NCBI RefSeq assembly: GCF_001053185.1
Contig: NZ_CSTD01000001.1
Location: 1,606,333 to 1,670,332, forward strand
Direction of reading: 5' to 3'
DNA: 64,000 bases
Source: Mycobacterium bohemicum DSM 44277
GTDB lineage: Bacteria; Actinomycetota; Actinomycetes; Mycobacteriales; Mycobacteriaceae
The position numbers and the translations under genes were made by a program. The notes under the pieces are model-generated. The model was not told the DNA's origin. It saw nothing but the letters and a program-made list of their open reading frames with translations, and ran no database searches. Positions 52,620-62,263 of this stretch are shown piece by piece (positions within the stretch are counted from its first letter, which is position 1; each line of letters opens with the position of its first letter).

Positions 52620-52666
52620 GTGAATCCAGGGCGGCGACACGCCGGGGGGCGCCACCCTGGATTCAC
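52620..52666. terminator. 12-bp inverted repeat after the nar operon
   Basis: GTGAATCCAGGG and CCCTGGATTCAC form a perfect 12-bp stem with a 23-base, GC-rich loop; three more outer pairs follow one mismatch. It lies 24 bp after the narI stop and ends 68 bp before the typA start, so it probably terminates the nar transcript. A protein-binding palindrome is an alternative. Confidence 0.65.
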
Positions 52667-52734
52667 TGCGAACGGGCGGCACCGCCCCCGGCGCCGGTTC
52701 GCTATCTGAGGCCCCCACTGCCACAATCACCGAC

Positions 52735-54624
52735 GTGCCATTCCGCAATGTCGCCATCGTCGCCCACGTCGACCACGGCAAGACGACCCTGGTCGACGCG
52801 ATGCTGCGGCAGTCCGGTGCGCTGCACCACCGCGGTGATGACACCCAGGAACGCATCATGGACAGCGGTGACCTCGAGAAGGAAAAAGGCATCACCATCC
52901 TGGCCAAGAACACCGCCGTGCATCGCCACAACCCGGACGGGACCGTGACGGTGATCAACGTCATCGACACCCCCGGGCACGCCGACTTCGGCGGCGAGGT
53001 CGAACGCGGGCTGTCCATGGTCGACGGGGTGTTGCTGCTGGTCGACGCGTCGGAGGGGCCGCTGCCGCAGACCCGCTTCGTGCTCCGCAAGGCGCTGGCC
53101 GCCCATCTTCCGGTGATCCTCGTCGTCAACAAGACGGACCGGCCGGACGCGCGGATCGCCGAGGTGGTCGAGTCCAGCCACGACCTGCTGCTCGACGTCG
53201 CCTCCGACCTGGACGACGAGGCGGCCAAGGCCGCCGAGCACGCGCTGGGCCTGCCGACGCTGTACGCGTCCGGTCGCGCCGGCGTGGCCAGCACCACGCA
53301 GCCCGCCGACGGCCAGGTGCCCGACGGTGACAACCTCGACCCGCTGTTCGACGTGTTGATGGAGCACATCCCGCCGCCGTCGGGCGACCCGGAGGCGCCG
53401 CTGCAGGCGCTGGTGACCAACCTCGACGCGTCGGCCTTCCTCGGGCGACTGGCGCTGATCCGCATCTACAACGGCAAGCTGCGCAAGGGCCAGCAGGTCG
53501 CGTGGATGCGCGAGGTCGACGGGTTACCGGTCATCACCAGCGCCAAGATCACCGAGTTGCTCGCGACCGAGGGCGTCGAACGCAGCGCCACGGACGAGGC
53601 GATCGCCGGCGACATCGTGGCCGTCGCCGGGCTGCCCGAGATCATGATCGGGGACACCCTGGCCGACCCCGATCACGCTCACGCGTTGCCGCGCATCACC
53701 GTCGACGAGCCGGCGATATCGGTGACCGTCGGCACCAACACTTCGCCGCTGGCGGGCAAGGTGCCGGGTCACAAGCTGACCGCGCGGATGGTCCGCAGCC
53801 GGCTGGACACCGAACTCGTCGGCAACGTGTCGATCCGGGTGGTGGACATCGGCCGCCCCGACGCGTGGGAGGTGCAGGGCCGCGGCGAACTCGCCCTGGC
53901 GGTGCTGGTCGAACAGATGCGCCGCGAGGGCTTCGAGCTCACGGTCGGCAAGCCGCAGGTGGTCACCCGCACGATCGACGGCAGGCTGCACGAGCCCTTC
54001 GAGGCGATGACGATCGACTGCCCGGACGAATTCGTCGGCGCGATAACGCAATTGATGGCCGGCCGCAAGGGCCGCATGGAGGAGATGACCAACCACGCTG
54101 CCGGCTGGGTGCGGATGGACTTCATCGTGCCCAGCCGCGGGCTGATCGGCTTCCGCACCGACTTCCTCACGCTCACCCGCGGAACCGGGATCGCGAATGC
54201 GGTCTTTGACGGATACCGGCCGTGGGCGGGGGAGATCAGGGCCCGGCACACCGGTTCGCTGGTGTCGGACCGGTCCGGCACCATCACGCCGTTCGCGCTG
54301 CTCCAGCTCGCCGATCGCGGCCAGTTCTTCGTCGAGCCCGGGCAGGACACCTACGAGGGCATGGTCGTCGGAATCAATCCTCGCCCAGAGGATCTCGACG
54401 TCAACGTCACCCGCGAGAAGAAGCTGACCAACATGCGCTCGTCGACCGCCGACGTCATGGAGACCCTGGCCAAGCCGCTCGAACTCGACCTCGAACGCGC
54501 CATGGAGTTCTGCGCGCCCGACGAATGCGTCGAGGTGACCCCGGAGATCGTGCGGGTCCGCAAGGTCGAGCTCGACGCCACCACCCGGGCCCGCAGCCGG
54601 GCGCGCGCCAAGGCCCGGGGTTAG
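52735..54624 (+). CDS. typA: Ribosome-associated translational GTPase TypA/BipA
   Basis: A 629-residue elongation-factor-like GTPase. G1 is AHVDHGKTT (residues 10-18), G2 is in [10 protein letters not shown]3 DTPGHADF and G4 NKTD. The EF-G-like domains and the BipA C-terminal domain ([32 protein letters not shown]) follow. It binds the ribosome and aids assembly and stress adaptation. It starts with GTG and corresponds to Rv1165. Confidence 0.97.
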   Translation: MPFRNVAIVAHVDHGKTTLVDAMLRQSGALHHRGDDTQERIMDSGDLEKEKGITILAKNTAVHRHNPDGTVTVINVIDTPGHADFGGEVERGLSMVDGVLLLVDASEGPLPQTRFVLRKALAAHLPVILVVNKTDRPDARIAEVVESSHDLLLDVASDLDDEAAKAAEHALGLPTLYASGRAGVASTTQPADGQVPDGDNLDPLFDVLMEHIPPPSGDPEAPLQALVTNLDASAFLGRLALIRIYNGKLRKGQQVAWMREVDGLPVITSAKITELLATEGVERSATDEAIAGDIVAVAGLPEIMIGDTLADPDHAHALPRITVDEPAISVTVGTNTSPLAGKVPGHKLTARMVRSRLDTELVGNVSIRVVDIGRPDAWEVQGRGELALAVLVEQMRREGFELTVGKPQVVTRTIDGRLHEPFEAMTIDCPDEFVGAITQLMAGRKGRMEEMTNHAAGWVRMDFIVPSRGLIGFRTDFLTLTRGTGIANAVFDGYRPWAGEIRARHTGSLVSDRSGTITPFALLQLADRGQFFVEPGQDTYEGMVVGINPRPEDLDVNVTREKKLTNMRSSTADVMETLAKPLELDLERAMEFCAPDECVEVTPEIVRVRKVELDATTRARSRARAKARG

Positions 54625-54739
54625 CGGATTGGCGGAACCCCGCGAGCATGACCTCACTGCGAACGCCGGCGCGGTTTCCCGCCGCCGGGTCAGGCTCGGT
54701 GCGCGCGTGCCGCGGCGGGTGCTCGATACGCTGATCGGC

Positions 54740-56620
54740 GTGCCGAGACCATCCCGCCGCCTGATGACGACGGTGGGCGGGGTCGTCTCGCTCGTGGGCG
54801 TGGTGGTGGCGGCGTGCACGGTCAACCCGCCGCCGGCCCCCCAGAGCACCGACACGCCGCACAACGCGCCCCCGCCTCCGCCGCGGGTCACGCAGATCAT
54901 CATGGGCATCGACTCGATCGGCGCCGGGTTCAACCCGCACCTGCTGTCCGACCTGTCGCCGGTGAACGCCGCGATCAGCGCGCTCGTGTTGCCCAGCGCG
55001 TTTCGGCCGGTGGCCGATCCCAGTACGCCCACGGGTTCGCGCTGGGAGATGGACCCGACGCTGCTGGTGTCGGCCGACGTGACCAACCAGAACCCGTTCA
55101 CGGTGACCTACAAGATCCGGCCCGAGGCGCAGTGGACCGACAACGCTCCGATCGCCGCGGACGACTTCTGGTACCTGTGGCGCCAGATGGTCGGTCAGCC
55201 CGGGGTGGTCGACCCGGCCGGATACGACCTGATCACCTCGGTGCAGTCGCTCGAGGGGGGCAAGCAGGCGGTGGTCACCTTCTCGCAGCCGTACCCGGCG
55301 TGGAAGGAACTGTTCAGCAACATCCTGCCCGCCCACATCGTCAAGGACGTGCCGGGCGGCTTTGCGGCCGGCCTGGCCAGGGCGCTGCCCGTCACCGGCG
55401 GGCAGTTCCGGGTGGAGAGCATCGACCCGCAGCGCGACGAAATCCTGATCGCCCGCAACGACCGCTACTGGGGTCCGCCGGCCAAGCCCGCGCTGATCCT
55501 GTTCCGCCGCGCCGGTGCCCCGGCCGCGCTGGCCGATTCCGTGCGCAACGGCGACACTCAGGTGGCCCAGGTGCACGGCGGTTCGGCGGCCTTCGCCCAG
55601 CTGTCGGCGATTCCCGACGTGCGGACGGCGCGGATCGTGACGCCCCGGGTCATGCAGCTCACGCTGCGCGCGAACCAGCCCAAGCTGTCGGACTCTCAGG
55701 TGCGCAAGGCGATCCTGGGACTGCTCGACGTCGACCTGCTCGCGGCCGTCGGCGCCGGCAGCGACAACACCGTCACGCTCGACCAGGCCCAGATCCGCTC
55801 CCCGAGCGATCCGGGCTACGAGCCGACCGCTCCGCCGGCGATGACGACGCCGGCGGCGCTGGCGCTGTTGACCGGCGCCGGATACAAGGTCGACAGCGAC
55901 ACCTCGACGCCACCGCCGCCGCCGCCGCCCGGTGGTGGGCCGCCGGAGGTGGTCCGCGGCCGGATCAGTAAGGACGGCCAGCAGCTCTCGCTGGCGATCG
56001 GGGTGGCGGCCAATGACCCGACCGCCGTGGCGGTGGCCAACACCGCGGCCGACCAGCTGCGCAACGTCGGCATCGCCGCGACCGTGCAGGCGCTGGACCC
56101 GGTGCTGCTCTACCGCGACGCGCTCAACAACAACCAGGTTGACGCCATCGTCGGCTGGCATCAGGCCGGCGGGAACCTCGCCACGCTGCTGGCCTCGCGT
56201 TATGGCTGTCCCGCGCTGCAGACCACCCAGGTGTCGACCTCCAATGCGGCCGCCACCAGCGGTCCCACCGCGGCTGGGCCGTCCGCCGGGGCGCCCCCGG
56301 CCCCGCCGTCCCCGACGCCGACGACCACCAGCCGTGCACCCGAACCCGGCGCCTTGGTGCAGGCGCCGTCGAATCTCACCGGAATCTGCGATCGCAGTAT
56401 CCAGTCCAACATCGATGCCGCGCTCAATGGCACCAAAAACATCAACGACGTGATCACCGCGGTCGAGCCGCGAATTTGGAATATGTCCACGGTCTTGCCA
56501 ATACTGCAGGACACCACCATTGTCGCGGCCGGGCCGAGCGTGCAGAACGTCAGCCTTTCCGGAGCCGTGCCGGTCGGCATCGTCGGCGACGCCGGCCAAT
56601 GGATCAAAACCGGGCCCTGA
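54740..56620 (+). CDS. lpqW: Lipoprotein LpqW
   Basis: A 626-residue lipoprotein of the extracellular solute-binding family 5 fold. It has a signal sequence with lipobox VAAC (Cys26), then [20 protein letters not shown] and the SBP_bac_5 core, interrupted by a Pro-rich insert near residue 395 and a Pro/Ala/Thr-rich stretch near 520-550. In mycobacteria LpqW directs PIM intermediates toward lipoarabinomannan by acting with PimE. The GTG at 54740 gives the lipoprotein signal and has TACGCT seven bases upstream (leaderless type); an in-frame start at 54629 would bury the signal. Confidence 0.95.
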   Translation: MPRPSRRLMTTVGGVVSLVGVVVAACTVNPPPAPQSTDTPHNAPPPPPRVTQIIMGIDSIGAGFNPHLLSDLSPVNAAISALVLPSAFRPVADPSTPTGSRWEMDPTLLVSADVTNQNPFTVTYKIRPEAQWTDNAPIAADDFWYLWRQMVGQPGVVDPAGYDLITSVQSLEGGKQAVVTFSQPYPAWKELFSNILPAHIVKDVPGGFAAGLARALPVTGGQFRVESIDPQRDEILIARNDRYWGPPAKPALILFRRAGAPAALADSVRNGDTQVAQVHGGSAAFAQLSAIPDVRTARIVTPRVMQLTLRANQPKLSDSQVRKAILGLLDVDLLAAVGAGSDNTVTLDQAQIRSPSDPGYEPTAPPAMTTPAALALLTGAGYKVDSDTSTPPPPPPPGGGPPEVVRGRISKDGQQLSLAIGVAANDPTAVAVANTAADQLRNVGIAATVQALDPVLLYRDALNNNQVDAIVGWHQAGGNLATLLASRYGCPALQTTQVSTSNAAATSGPTAAGPSAGAPPAPPSPTPTTTSRAPEPGALVQAPSNLTGICDRSIQSNIDAALNGTKNINDVITAVEPRIWNMSTVLPILQDTTIVAAGPSVQNVSLSGAVPVGIVGDAGQWIKTGP

Positions 56621-56853
56621 GGGCACCTTCGGCCGCGGCCCGGGCCTGGCCGAAAACAACCCCGGCCCAACCGAATTCAAACGGACCCTTACGGGCGAAT
56701 TGCCCCGGTCGGTAACAATTAGGTGAATTAACGCAAATGGTTGTTTTCAGCACCGCCTAGCGGCACGGCGATACTCTCGGTTTTATCGCGCTCACCCGCA
56801 CGATCCGACGTGGGGGATAGCGGGGTGGGGATGTCTTGAGCCGGGGAGGCAGC

Positions 56854-59142
56854 ATGTCGTATCTGATCGCAGCACCGGAATTGATGGCCGATGCCGCGCT
56901 GAATTTGGCGAATATCGGCTCGTCGATCGGTTCGGCAAATCTGGCCGCCGCCGTGGCGACGAGCGGAGTGCTGCCGGCCGCCGCCGATGAGGTGTCCGCG
57001 GCGATAGCTACCCTGTTCTCCCAGCACGCGGTGAGCTATCAACAGCTCAGCGCTCAGGCCGAGGCGTTCCACCAACTGTTCGTCCAGACCATGAACGCGG
57101 GCGCGGGCACATACGCGGCGGCCGAGGCCAACGTGGTGCAGACCATGGCCGCCTCGGTCCCCGCGCTGAGCGTCGACCTCAGCGGTGGCCTGTCGGGCCT
57201 GGCCGCCAGCCTCAGCGCCGACATCACGCAGCTCGGCGCCGGCCTCAACCTCGCCCTGTCCGCCAGCCTCGGCGGAAATCTCTCGGGCCTGGCGCCACTG
57301 GGCACCGCGATCGCGGCGGACGTCAACGGCGGCCTGAACGCCCTGGCGCAGACCGGCGGCGCGCTCGCCACCAACATCGGCGCCGGGCTGTCCAACGTCT
57401 CCGGCGCGCTGAGCGCCGGATTGCCCGGCCTGCAGGCCACCATCGGCGGCGGACTTTCCGGCCTCAACGCCCAGCTGAACGCCGCGTTGTCGGGTGGCTT
57501 GTCCGCAAACCTCTCCGGGCTGGGAGCCGGGCTGGGGGCCGGGCTGTCGGGGTTGGCGCAGACCGGTACGGCGCTGGCAAACAGCTTCGGCGCGGGGATA
57601 AACGGCCTGGCCGGCGGCCTGGGCGCCCAACTGTCCGGCCTGGCCGGTGGGCTGAGCCTGGCATTCCCGGGCCTGGCCGCCAGCCTGAGCGGCGGGCTGT
57701 CCGGCCTGAGCGCACAACTGACGGCGGCGTTGAGCGGCGGCTTCGGCGGCAGCCTCTCGGGACTGGGGCCCCTGGGCGCCGCGTTGGCCGCCGACGTCAA
57801 CGGCGGCCTGGCGGCGCTGGCGCAAAGCGGTGCGCTGCTGACGGCCGGCCTGCCCGGTCTACAGGCCACCCTGACCGGCGCGCTGCCCGGGCTCAACGCC
57901 GTGTTGACGGGCGGCTTCCCGGGCCTGGGGGCCAGCCTTTCCGGGCTCGTGCAGACCGGCCAGTCGCTGGCCGGCACCCTGACCGCCGGGCTGCCCGGAC
58001 TGGGCCTCAGCCTGCCGGCCTTGACCGGCGGCATCAGCACGGCGCTGTCGGGCGCCCTGAGTGCCGGCCTTCCCGGCCTGACCGGCGGTTTGAGCGGCAG
58101 CCTCGCCGCGCTGGCGAACATCCTGGGCTTCAGCCCGGCCCTCGGCGCCAACATCAACCTCGCCCTGACCGGGCTGGGCGCTTCGCTGAGCGCGGCCCTG
58201 TCGGGAGGCCTGGCGGCCAGTTTGGCGGAGCTGCCGACCGCGATGCTGAACCTGGTCGCGCCCTTCCAGACGCTGCTGACGGCCACCTCGCCGGCCGCGT
58301 TCCTGGCGCAACTGCAGACGATGGAGCTCAACTTCAACGCGGCGCTGCTCAACGCCGAACTCGGTTTCAACGCCGCCCTGGTCGCCCAGGAAGCGGGCCT
58401 GGAACTGGCCCTCTTCGGCAACCTCGGCAACGACGTGGCCAACACCTTCTTCAACTTCTGGAACCTGGTGCTGGGGACGGGCGAGGCGACCGTCGACAGC
58501 CTGATCGGCCTGCAGTTGCCCCTGGGCCTGCTGACCGGAAGTCTGGCGATCGGCACCAGCCCGATCATCGCCGGCGGCGGGTTCCTGGCCGCCCTGCCCA
58601 CCAAGTTCCTGTGGGACCTCGGTGTCGTCGAGGCGGTCGCGGGTGCCTTCCTGGGCGGCGGCGGCCTGCAGGCGGCCCTGACCGGGGCGCTCACCGCGGG
58701 CGGCCTGCAGGCGATGCTCGGCGTGACGCTGGGCGGGTCGGTGTTCGCCGGGCTTCCCGCGACGGGGGCGGCCCTGGTGGCGGCGCCGATCGCGGGCCTA
58801 CAGGCCATCGGGGCGGCCGAATTCGGCGCGTTCAACAACCTGGTCGGGCTGGAAACGGCCTTCAACACCAACCTGCTGGGCAACGAAATCGCCTGGGAGA
58901 CAGCCACATTCGGCACTCCGGTGGCACTCAACGGGGTGCTGAACCGCGCCTTCAACGTCGGCAATCTGGTGATTTCCACCGGGGAGCAGACGGTGAACAG
59001 CTTCCTGAGTGGCTCGCCGGCCACCGCGCTCTTCCTGACCGGTACCGGACAGGAGGTCTTCAACGCCGGCAACATCGGCGGCATCGAGGGCATCTTCGAC
59101 CAGAGCCTGGCGCTGGGCGCCAACCTGGCCGGGCTGCTCTAG
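56854..59142 (+). CDS. PE-family protein with a long Leu/Gly/Ser-rich repeat region
   Basis: A 762-residue PE protein. The PE domain covers residues 1-95 (MSYLIAAPELMADAALNLAN, YxxxE motif YAAAE at 87-91). Residues 110-440 are built from degenerate repeats such as LSGGLSGLAA, AGLPGLQATL and LGAGLNLALS. The last 320 residues are less repetitive and rich in FN and AG (LLNAELGFNAALVAQEAG, GEQTVNSFLSGSPATALF). GGGGAGG precedes the ATG. It is probably exported by a type VII system. It is inserted between lpqW and the Rv1167c homologue; in M. tuberculosis PPE17 and PE11 lie on the other side of Rv1167c instead. Confidence 0.9.
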   Translation: MSYLIAAPELMADAALNLANIGSSIGSANLAAAVATSGVLPAAADEVSAAIATLFSQHAVSYQQLSAQAEAFHQLFVQTMNAGAGTYAAAEANVVQTMAASVPALSVDLSGGLSGLAASLSADITQLGAGLNLALSASLGGNLSGLAPLGTAIAADVNGGLNALAQTGGALATNIGAGLSNVSGALSAGLPGLQATIGGGLSGLNAQLNAALSGGLSANLSGLGAGLGAGLSGLAQTGTALANSFGAGINGLAGGLGAQLSGLAGGLSLAFPGLAASLSGGLSGLSAQLTAALSGGFGGSLSGLGPLGAALAADVNGGLAALAQSGALLTAGLPGLQATLTGALPGLNAVLTGGFPGLGASLSGLVQTGQSLAGTLTAGLPGLGLSLPALTGGISTALSGALSAGLPGLTGGLSGSLAALANILGFSPALGANINLALTGLGASLSAALSGGLAASLAELPTAMLNLVAPFQTLLTATSPAAFLAQLQTMELNFNAALLNAELGFNAALVAQEAGLELALFGNLGNDVANTFFNFWNLVLGTGEATVDSLIGLQLPLGLLTGSLAIGTSPIIAGGGFLAALPTKFLWDLGVVEAVAGAFLGGGGLQAALTGALTAGGLQAMLGVTLGGSVFAGLPATGAALVAAPIAGLQAIGAAEFGAFNNLVGLETAFNTNLLGNEIAWETATFGTPVALNGVLNRAFNVGNLVISTGEQTVNSFLSGSPATALFLTGTGQEVFNAGNIGGIEGIFDQSLALGANLAGLL

Positions 59143-59152
59143 GCCGGGCGGT

Positions 59153-59761
59153 TCAGTCGGCGGTCGCGGGCGACCGCGGCGGGATCACCGTGTCGACGAT
59201 GAGCTCCAGGTAACGCCGGTTCGGCGGAGATCCGTGCAGCAGGAAGTGCTGGTTGATCAGCGCCGGGCCGATGCGCGCCGTCAATGGCGTGACCGTGTTC
59301 GGATCGAGGTCGCCGTCGGCAACCGCGGCCTGCAGGATCGATTCGATGAGTTTCAGGCGCGGCGCCACCACGGCGTCGGCGAAGATGGCGCGCATCTCGT
59401 CTTCGTGCAGGAGCTGATTGATGGTGGCCATGCCGGGGAAGTCGGTCTTGCCGGCGCAGACGTCGCGGTGCGCGCTGAACACCGCCAGCAGGTTGTCCCT
59501 GGCCGACCGGCCGGAGCGCAGCTCGGGCGACGGCGGCAGGGTATGCACCAGCGCCGCGTGCACCAGATCCTGCTTGGTGCACCAGCGTCGGTACAGCGCC
59601 GCCTTGCCGGTCTGCGCGCGCGCCGCGATCCCTTCCATCGTCAGCCCGCCGTATCCGACCTCGGCCAATTCGGCGAGGGTCGCCGCGTAGAGCGCCCGCT
59701 CCAGAACCTCGCCGCGCCGGCGGCTGCGGCTCTCCGGCGATTTCTGGGTGAGCTGAGGCAT
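59153..59761 (-). CDS. TetR-family transcriptional regulator (Rv1167c-like)
   Basis: A 202-residue TetR protein with an HTH at about residues 38-57 (LTMEGIAARAQTGKAALYRR) and a TetR_C_33-type ligand domain. It has the position and length of Rv1167c. The ATG at 59761 is chosen because TACTAT ends six bases before it (leaderless type); longer in-frame starts are rejected since they would overlap mshB. It is divergent from mshB and convergent with the PE gene, which stops 10 bp away. Confidence 0.9.
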   Translation of the reverse strand: MPQLTQKSPESRSRRRGEVLERALYAATLAELAEVGYGGLTMEGIAARAQTGKAALYRRWCTKQDLVHAALVHTLPPSPELRSGRSARDNLLAVFSAHRDVCAGKTDFPGMATINQLLHEDEMRAIFADAVVAPRLKLIESILQAAVADGDLDPNTVTPLTARIGPALINQHFLLHGSPPNRRYLELIVDTVIPPRSPATAD

Positions 59762-59837
59762 TTCTCGATAGTAGCCGTCGGCGTTCCTATCCCGCTGCTG
59801 TCCGAGCAAAGGCGGGGGTTCCGGGTAGTTTACGTCC

Positions 59838-60770
59838 ATGCCGCAGACGCGCGAGACTCCGAGGCTGCTGTTCGTCCACGCCCATCCCGACGACGAAAGC
59901 CTCAGCAACGGAGCCACCATCGCCCACTACACCGCCCGCGGCGCGCAGGTGTCGGTCGTGACGTGCACCCTGGGCGAGGAGGGCGAGGTGATCGGTGACC
60001 GGTGGGCGAACCTCGCCGTGGACCGCGCCGACCAGCTCGGCGGCTACCGCATCGGCGAGCTCACGGCCGCGTTGAGCGCGCTGGGCGTCGGCGAACCGGT
60101 TTACCTCGGCGGCGCGGGCCGCTGGCGTGACTCCGGCATGGCCGGCACTCCGCCGCGGCGCCGGCAGAGGTTCATCGACGCCGACGAGCCCGAGGCCGTC
60201 GGCGCGCTGGTGGCGATCATTCGCGACCAGCGGCCGCACGTCGTCGTGACCTACGACCCCAACGGCGGGTACGGGCATCCCGATCACGTCCACGCCCACG
60301 CCGTGACGACCGCCGCGGTCGCCGCCGCCGGCCCCGCGACCGGCCCCGCCGACTATCCGGGAGAGCCGTGGGCGGTGCCGAAGTTCTACTGGACGGTGTT
60401 CGCGCAGAAGGCATTCGCCGCCGCGCTGGCCGCGCTGAATCCCGAGGACCTGCTCAAGGAGTGGGCCGTGCCGCCGGAAGAGGGGTTCGACTTCGGGTAT
60501 GCCGACGCCGACATCGACGCCGTCATCGAGCCCGACCCCAGGGCGCAGGCGGCCAAAGCCGCGGCCCTGGCCGCGCACGCCACCCAGGTGGTGGTCGGTC
60601 CGACCGGCCGCGCCTGCGCGCTGTCCAACAACATGGCGCTGCCCATCGTGGGGCCCGAGCACTACGTCCTGGCCGCGGGCACGGCCGGCGAGCGCGACGA
60701 GCGTGGCTGGGAGACAGATTTGCTTGCGGGGCTTGGCTTCACGTGGTTCGGCGCGGGGCCCACGGGGTAG
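59838..60770 (+). CDS. mshB: GlcNAc-Ins deacetylase MshB (mycothiol biosynthesis)
   Basis: A 310-residue zinc deacetylase that converts GlcNAc-inositol to GlcN-inositol, the second committed step to mycothiol. The metal and catalytic motif HAHPDDES has His16, Asp18 and Asp19, and the third ligand His lies in [10 protein letters not shown] (about 147-156). It corresponds to Rv1170. TAGTTT ends six bases before the ATG, suggesting a leaderless transcript. Confidence 0.96.
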   Translation: MPQTRETPRLLFVHAHPDDESLSNGATIAHYTARGAQVSVVTCTLGEEGEVIGDRWANLAVDRADQLGGYRIGELTAALSALGVGEPVYLGGAGRWRDSGMAGTPPRRRQRFIDADEPEAVGALVAIIRDQRPHVVVTYDPNGGYGHPDHVHAHAVTTAAVAAAGPATGPADYPGEPWAVPKFYWTVFAQKAFAAALAALNPEDLLKEWAVPPEEGFDFGYADADIDAVIEPDPRAQAAKAAALAAHATQVVVGPTGRACALSNNMALPIVGPEHYVLAAGTAGERDERGWETDLLAGLGFTWFGAGPTG

Positions 60771-60802
60771 GCTCCTACAAGGCAGCCACGGAAGGAACTC
60801 TC

Positions 60803-60910
60803 ATGGACCCGGACATGGACCCTAATATGCAGCACTGGCAGGACCGGCTGGACAGCCTGCAGTGGGTGATCGGCTCGATCCTGTCCAACATCGACAGCGT
60901 TCCGACCTGA
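60803..60910 (+). CDS. Small acidic protein of 35 residues between mshB and Rv1171
   Basis: It begins MDPDMDPNMQHWQDRLDSLQ and ends SNIDSVPT, with one short amphipathic helix. GGAAGGAA lies upstream at good spacing. It sits between mshB and the membrane-protein gene, overlapping the latter's apparent start. I do not know a function. Confidence 0.6.
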   Translation: MDPDMDPNMQHWQDRLDSLQWVIGSILSNIDSVPT

Positions 60911-61335
60911 CCGCGATCGAGCCACGCGTCGCGTCGGTCGACGATCCCGGCCCGACGGACCCCGCCATCCGCTTTGTCGTCTTGTCGCTGCTCGCCGTCG
61001 ACGGTGTCCTCTCCGCACTGGCCGGGGCCCTGCTACTGCCTTCCTACATCGGCTCCGTTCCCTTCCCCGTCAGCGCACTGCTCAGTGGGCTGCTCAACGC
61101 CGCGCTCGTCTGGGCCGCCGGGCAGTGGACCAGGTCGTCGCGCGTGGCCGCGCTGCCGCTGTGGTCATGGCTGTTGACCGTGGCGGTGTTCAGCATGGGC
61201 GGGCCGGGCGACGACATCGTTCTGGGCGGCCGGGGCCTCATGGCCTACGGCGCGCTGCTGCTGATCGCGCTCGGGGTGGCGCCGCCGGCCTGGGTGCTGT
61301 GGCGGCGCGGCCATCCGGCAGCGCCGATGCCCTGA
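60907..61335 (+). CDS. Four-helix membrane protein (Rv1171-like)
   Basis: A membrane protein of about 142 residues with four hydrophobic helices (near 25-45, 50-70, 80-95 and 105-125). The conserved family part begins TAIEPRVASVDDPGPTDPAI, right behind a CTG codon that overlaps the previous stop codon (CTGA). No ATG, GTG or TTG lies at that place, so either CTG is the start or translation begins at the GTG at 60862 inside the previous ORF. The function is unknown. Confidence 0.75.
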   Translation: MTAIEPRVASVDDPGPTDPAIRFVVLSLLAVDGVLSALAGALLLPSYIGSVPFPVSALLSGLLNAALVWAAGQWTRSSRVAALPLWSWLLTVAVFSMGGPGDDIVLGGRGLMAYGALLLIALGVAPPAWVLWRRGHPAAPMP

Positions 61336-61348
61336 GCCGCTCCGGCCG

Positions 61349-61986
61349 CTACGAGAGCGGCGGTAGCGGCGGCAGCGGCGGCAGGAAGCTGCGGAACCAG
61401 TAGATCTCGGTGTTGATGAACTGGTTGATCGACGCCGTGGTGGCCGCCCAGAAGTTGCTCAGCCCCTGAGAAAATGTGATCTCGCCGGCCAGCCAATCGA
61501 GCGTGTTGAACAGGCCGCTCTGCACCATCGGCTCGAAGAGGTCGTAGAAGAACATGATCTGCGGGGCCACCCAGCTCACGTAGGGCACATAGCCGGCCGC
61601 CCACGTAACGAGCTGGAAGCCGTACTGCACCCACGGCTCGATCTGCAGGTAGGCGGCCTCGATCGCGTCGGCGATGGGGGCGAACGCGTTCGCCGCCGGC
61701 GTCAGCGCGGCGGCGGCCGTCATGCCGGCGGGCGACAGCAGCGCGGCGGCCGCGGTCAGAGCGCGAACCCCGCCCGTGGGGGCCAGCAGCAGAGCGGCGG
61801 ACTGGCCGACGCTTTGAGCGCCGCGCGCCAGCAGTCCCGGGCCGCCCAGCAGGCCGCCGCCGCCCGACACGGCGCCTTCGTCGGGCCGGCGGCCGCGGCG
61901 CCGGCCGAGCCGAGCCCGCGTCCGATACCGGTCAAGTCGGAGGCCGCGACGGCCAGTGCTTCAGGCGCGGCGAACACAAAAGACAT
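61349..61986 (-). pseudogene. PE12 (Rv1172c-like) gene with internal deletion and frameshift
   Basis: From the ATG at 61986 (GGGAGGT upstream) the frame reads [20 protein letters not shown] to about residue 38 of a PE domain. The rest of the PE domain, including the secretion motif, is missing. The C-terminal part of the Rv1172c family ([50 protein letters not shown]) follows in a different frame to a TAG at 61349. The join is near 61868-61885. The product cannot be a functional PE protein. Confidence 0.8.
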
Positions 61987-62184
61987 CTGGCACCTCCCTT
62001 TGCCAGCCCTGGCCACACACCCCAGCGCGGCTGTGACTGGTCGTCATTCGACGAATTGCTCGGATCGTATCGCCATCGGCGAGCCGATCACCGGGAATCA
62101 CGGCAAAGCCCAACGGGTCCGTTGGACCTCGTCGACTCGTGGTCAACCGCTTGGCGGCCGGCCCCTGCCGCTACTGTTGCGCGT

Positions 62185-62235
62185 ATGGGGCCTGCCGTGG
62201 TTGCCAAGACGCGATGTTCCGGGACACGCGGATGA
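62185..62235 (+). CDS. Putative 16-residue leaderless upstream ORF of fbiC
   Basis: It reads [16 protein letters not shown] and stops 28 bases before the fbiC start. TACTGT ends seven bases before its ATG, the spacing of a leaderless promoter. If this is the fbiC promoter, the peptide lies in the leader and could regulate fbiC by attenuation or coupling. Confidence 0.3.
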   Translation: MGPAVVAKTRCSGTRG

Positions 62236-62263
62236 AATCCGATCGTGGGGGAGTTACACCAAC

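Noticed and set aside
57054-59123. 689-codon open frame antisense to the long PE gene
   Set aside because: Low-complexity Pro/Arg/Ala product mirroring the repeat codons of the PE gene, which has a ribosome-binding site and a PE domain.
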